Assembly: GCF_949628265.1 (NCBI RefSeq)
Contig: NC_088786.1
Location: 21,225,681-21,289,680, forward strand
Reading direction: 5' to 3'
From: Cloeon dipterum
Taxonomy: Eukaryota > Arthropoda > Insecta > Ephemeroptera > Baetidae
Length of the DNA stretch: 64,000 nt
Under the pieces are notes generated by a model, which did no database searches, was not told where the DNA came from, and saw only the letters and a program-made list of their open reading frames with translations. Made by a program: the position numbers and the translations under genes. Below, in pieces: positions 60,101 through 64,000 of the stretch (its first letter is position 1; the number at the start of each line of letters is the position of its first letter).

Positions 60101-62994
60101 GTTGATCAAAGCGGCTAGCAGCCCCATGTAGCTGTTACTGGCAGCGGCTAACTCGTCCTGCTCACTGAGCAAATTCCACAAGCGCTCGACAGTGGCTCCC
60201 AGTTGGTCAGGGAAGCGGTCGGCCAGCTCCCTCGCTGCAGGAATGAGCGAGGCGGCAGCCACGGCTCCCACATCCTCCACGGGGTCGTCCAGCCCCTTGA
60301 GCATGTAGGGCAGGGACAGAGGCAGCAAGGATGGGTCCTCACCTCCTTTCACAGCAACAATGTATTTGAGGCCAAGGAGGCTGCCGTGGCGCGCCTCCCA
60401 CTCTTGGCGGGACAATAGGGTCACCAACGTTCTCACCAACTTCTGCACAGCCTCCGAAGTCATAAGGCAGACTGTCACGCCTGCAAAAAGCAATTTATTC
60501 CACATAGCAATTATCAATTGGTTAATTTTGTCAAAAAATGCCGTTAGTTGAATACCCAAAAAATGTTAGATATTGAAATTCCTGAAAAGTACTATTTGGA
60601 TGCAACTTTGGAATGCCAGAAAATATTAATTGAAGAGTTAATAAAATCAATTATTTCACTTGATAACCTTTGTACAAAAATTGATTTTTTTTAATGGAAT
60701 AGATATGGCGATGAGGCACTGCATGCCTCAAAAAATATCTTTTTGTTTCAAAATAATGATTGACTCCCTTTTAGCATGGGTCCTCGGAATTGGACCAATA
60801 TTTGCTGGGGCCTATATCTCAACCTACAATATGGGACGAAATTCCTTTAGCCTATTTTACAGACGCAGAAAGTGTGCGATGCATTAAAAAGGTGATTTTT
60901 CTGGAAAATTGTAACATAATATGTTACAATTGTTATGTTACACTGAGGAAGAACAAAAAAATTTGGTGTTCAAAAAATATTAACTTGCCCGTGGTGACTG
61001 ACTCTGTAGGTCAAAGGTCAAGGTAACAAAAATTATTTCAACACTTTTTAAAATTCAGGCACATCCAAGCACAAAGTTTAAAAAGTTCAAAATGTGGCCC
61101 ATACACGTGGCAATCACATACAACACATTGAAAAATGGTATTTATTCTTTTCAAGCGGCTAGGGGCTTTTACCCAAATTGGATTTAAAATAATTATGACT
61201 TTTTCAGGTCAGCGGCTGGAATCCACCAATGCCCTTGAGGCGGAACGAGTTAAATTTAACTTGGTCAGAGCTGAGTGTTTTTGGTGTCGTACCATATATT
61301 ATGTAATTTGTCTAGAGAAATTAGATTCTAGAATTGATTTCTCTGTATCTCTCTCCCTTTGTTCGTAGACTAAATGATTTCAATGAAACAATTTTTTAGT
61401 AATACTTGAACTATTAAAAACCTATTGTGATGGTTTCTAGATTTTATTGAGATTCCTTTAAAAGCCAAATTGAGGTTTTGAAAGAAACAGATTTCCATCT
61501 CGCCCTGAAAATCTGACAATAAGGATCCCCTACTGTTTTATTTTCTAACATTCCGGGCATTTTCATGTCATGCTACAAAATAATATCAGGCACTCCAAAT
61601 TCAGAGCAAAAATTCGGGTTGAGATTTTAAAAAATTTGTGTTACGATGTTGAGGACTAACCTAAAGTTTGCGCGCACGTCTCTCGAACTGGAGCTACAAC
61701 CTGGTCAGACACAAAATCGCCGAACCGGTCGAGAGCCAAAATACACACAATTCTTAAGGCAACATCTTCAAGCCAGGAAGCACGCGCAGCAGACATCTAA
61801 ATAATCAGTACTGTAATTTTGAAGTTTCAATCTTTCCTAATTTTACCTCGGCAGCATTCATATCTGTCGTCCTCCCCGCACCTCCTCCGTGAGTTTTGAT
61901 AACCTCCCTTAGTGCCGTTGCGGCTCCGTGACGAACCTCCCAAATTGAGCTAAACAGGTCTTGACACAACTGCTCGCAAAATTCCTCAAAAGGCCAACTA
62001 GTAGCTTGCTATAAGAAAACTTTTGCATTACAGCGAGACTAACAGCCGACTTTAAACAAACCTCTTCCCATAGAGTGGTTCCTTCCGTGGTGCATTCAAT
62101 TTTCAGATCTTTCTCTTCCTCTTGTTTCACCTCCAATCGGCTCTTCTTGCTCTCTGGAGCACTGTCGTCATCTGTTGTCTCTTTAGATCGCTGTTTTGCG
62201 ACAAGTCGAGCAACTCTTTTGGCTCGATTCATCTCTCGGGAGCTCATTCCGTCACCTCCACCAGTCATGCTTTGCACCATGTTCGCAATTCCTTGCTGTA
62301 AAAAGGAGTTGACCTCACACAATTCAACTATCTTATTGTTTCATCTGCCTGATTGTTCTTTTCCTGGGTTGGCGCCAGTATTAGATCTTCGTCATTTATC
62401 AAACCCTCTGCGCACTCAGGCACTCCCGTAAAACCAAGCGTTGCGTTGAGGGCCGCCTTTTGACTAGCCAACCTTTCTACTGTCCCCTCCTCTTTCACGT
62501 CCAGCTCAAATTCATTCCCTTCAGATCCAACCAAGCGGTTTCCCTCCAGCAAAACCTTTTCCAAGTCGAAAGTGTCAAAAGTCATTCTACCGACATTAGC
62601 TCCCGAGTTTGCAGGTTCCTCTGAAAAAGCATTATTAATATTTATTATATGGAAGCGAAAGTCAGACTCTAAAAATCAAACCTTTTTTCACTTCCACGGC
62701 TGCTACCGGTGGCGGATCCCAAGGTGGAACATTGCGGACGACAGCCTCGACAGCATGACCAGCAGCGATTCGAGTTTCCCACGACTGAGATTTTAAAAGA
62801 ACAGATATCCTCGCCAAGAGGTGGTGCAGATCGTGCGGGTGCAGTCGTTGGACTTGGCCAAGTTGTTGAGCTGCTGCCTTTCTTGTAACAGCAGATGAGC
62901 CGCTCTCAAGAAGAAGAAACAATCTGTCCAAACTGGAAAAAAACAGTACTCAAGTGCTCATGAATGCAACGCGTGCTCTTTACCGAGATGTCAT
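54140..62994 (-). CDS. BTAF1: TATA-binding protein-associated factor 172 (BTAF1/Mot1; Drosophila Hel89B)
   Basis: Swi2/Snf2-family ATPase that strips TBP from DNA. I resolve 24 minus-strand exons, beginning 62994-62984, 62932-62682, 62620-62349, 62295-62062 and ending 54812-54513, 54459-54378, 54322-54140, encoding 1841 residues (human 1849) with consistent phases. The N-terminal half is HEAT-repeat solenoid ([54 protein letters not shown]). The C-terminal ATPase has [11 protein letters not shown] (Walker A, about 1284), [13 protein letters not shown] (Walker B, about 1394), [52 protein letters not shown] and [18 protein letters not shown]. The intron at 62348-62296 appears to be GC-AG (CAG then GCAGAT); any GT donor there breaks the frame. 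The first coding exon holds only 11 nt. Some introns are only 51-59 nt. Confidence 0.97.
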
Positions 62995-64000
62995 TTTGCT
63001 GGGTTGATTTTGTCAGTCAGCTTGGTGACATGTCATTTGTTAATGGCATCAACGACTCGTCTCGTTTTTCTAAAAGAGACGGAGAGATAATATTCCACAT
63101 TATATAAAATATAAAAATTAGATATGACATTATTTCAGAGTACATAATATGTATATAACGAACACAAAAAAATAAATCAAAAGCAACAGCTTTGAACGAA
63201 TAACTGAAGACAAACAAACCATAAAAACTCGATAAAAAACAGAAGTGAATGTGTCATTAAAAATTGTGTACGTCTAACATATGATGAGATGTATAAACAT
63301 GCGGCACAATATTATCGAAAACCGTTTCAGTTACCGCTTGAGCCATACATGGAAATCTCACCAGCTGCGGGTGGCGAGTCTTTCACCTGCACTCAAATGG
63401 CACTGAATTGATTATGTACGGAGCTTTCGCCGAAATTTCAACTGACCCCGTCAAGAATCTGCATGCGAAATAAAACTGCAATCACCCGTTTTGGACCTGA
63501 TCCGGACAAATTAAGAGTTTGGAATTGGCCATTCAAGGAGGTCAGGAGGGCGTTCTTAAAAGGCAGATGTGGATGTCAATGAGGGCGTTCCCTTGGGGTG
63601 CGCAAAAAGAAGTTAACGTGATTCTCAACTTTATCAACAGTTGGAACATAGAAAAGTGAAGATTATTAAAAAAACAATACAAAATAAGTGAAGAAATATA
63701 TTTTGAAATCGCTAGTTGAAAAATAAAGAGTTATATTAAAAATGCTCTTGAAAGAAACTCATCTCCTATCCTACGCCCCATTTATTCACTTTTTGTGTAT
63801 CAGCTGTTAAACGTCACTTTTACTCACAATAAGGAAAGGGTTGGAAATATTTTTCTGGAACTTCGCCTTTCGCCCTACCTGCTGGTCACTGTCTTCAAGG
63901 CTGTAATTTGTTTAGAACTTCGTGTAATTTTAGTGGTTAGTATTTATGTATTTTAACTAGCAGTTTAATCGTAGATAATAGCCGCCGGAAGAAATTGGTA
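62995..64000. other. BTAF1 5' flank; no clear gene
   Basis: A 60-nt minus segment (63386-63327) after a GTGCAG reads VKDSPPAAGEISMYGSSGN and stops; it could be a terminal exon of a gene beyond the window. A 39-codon plus ORF (63463-63582) reads MRNKTAITRFGPDPDKLRVW and onwards. Neither is supported by family or context. Confidence 0.3.

Noticed and set aside
62328-62348. Frame break making BTAF1 a pseudogene
   Set aside because: A GC-AG intron restores phase exactly and the other 23 exons are intact.
1-64000. tRNA or rRNA genes
   Set aside because: Looked for the GGTTCRANYCC T-loop word with a partner A-box and for rRNA-like stretches by eye; found none convincing.

Overview
The window looks like nuclear DNA of an arthropod, most likely an insect; I cannot fix the order. 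It carries six single-copy animal genes, each split by many introns with GT-AG (once GC-AG) borders. Coding introns often measure 50-60 nt, and intergenic DNA is AT-rich and full of transposon remnants.

Layout. 1-10.6 kb is accessory DNA: a partial DUF4806-like gene, a frameshifted transposase, two copies of a block ending in about 175-bp tandem repeats, a palindromic tandem array, a LINE endonuclease fragment and a broken ORF carrying a macro (ADP-ribose-binding-like) domain. 12.4-17.65 kb has no convincing ORF but shows a ladder of about 15 intron-like segments of only 32-45 nt, then a long 3' exon ending in stacked hairpins. Four of these have the architecture of ENE triple-helix RNA-stability elements. 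A six-copy, 381-bp tandem array follows (18.2-20.5 kb).

Protein-coding part: NRBP/Madm pseudokinase (22.66-27.95 kb, +), menin (33.59-37.89 kb, -), a type II Hsp40/DnaJ (39.2-41.5 kb, -), acylglycerol kinase AGK (46.66-48.27 kb, +), CLPTM1 (48.47-51.70 kb, -) and the TBP-removing ATPase BTAF1/Mot1 (54.14-62.99 kb, -). All six read as intact from start to stop once spliced, and exon phases check at the junctions I followed. AGK and CLPTM1 are convergent, with their stop codons about 200 bp apart. Between NRBP and menin lie several foldback elements, one with arms built of tandem repeats.

The six genes are independent housekeeping or signalling genes with no operon logic: transcription control (BTAF1, menin), protein folding (DnaJ), mitochondrial lipid phosphorylation (AGK), ER membrane function (CLPTM1) and pseudokinase signalling (NRBP). 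The most unusual locus is the 12.4-17.65 kb candidate long non-coding RNA, which joins sub-minimal introns, repeated exon/intron units and a tandem ENE-like 3' end. I know of no described RNA with this combination, but I could not search for one.
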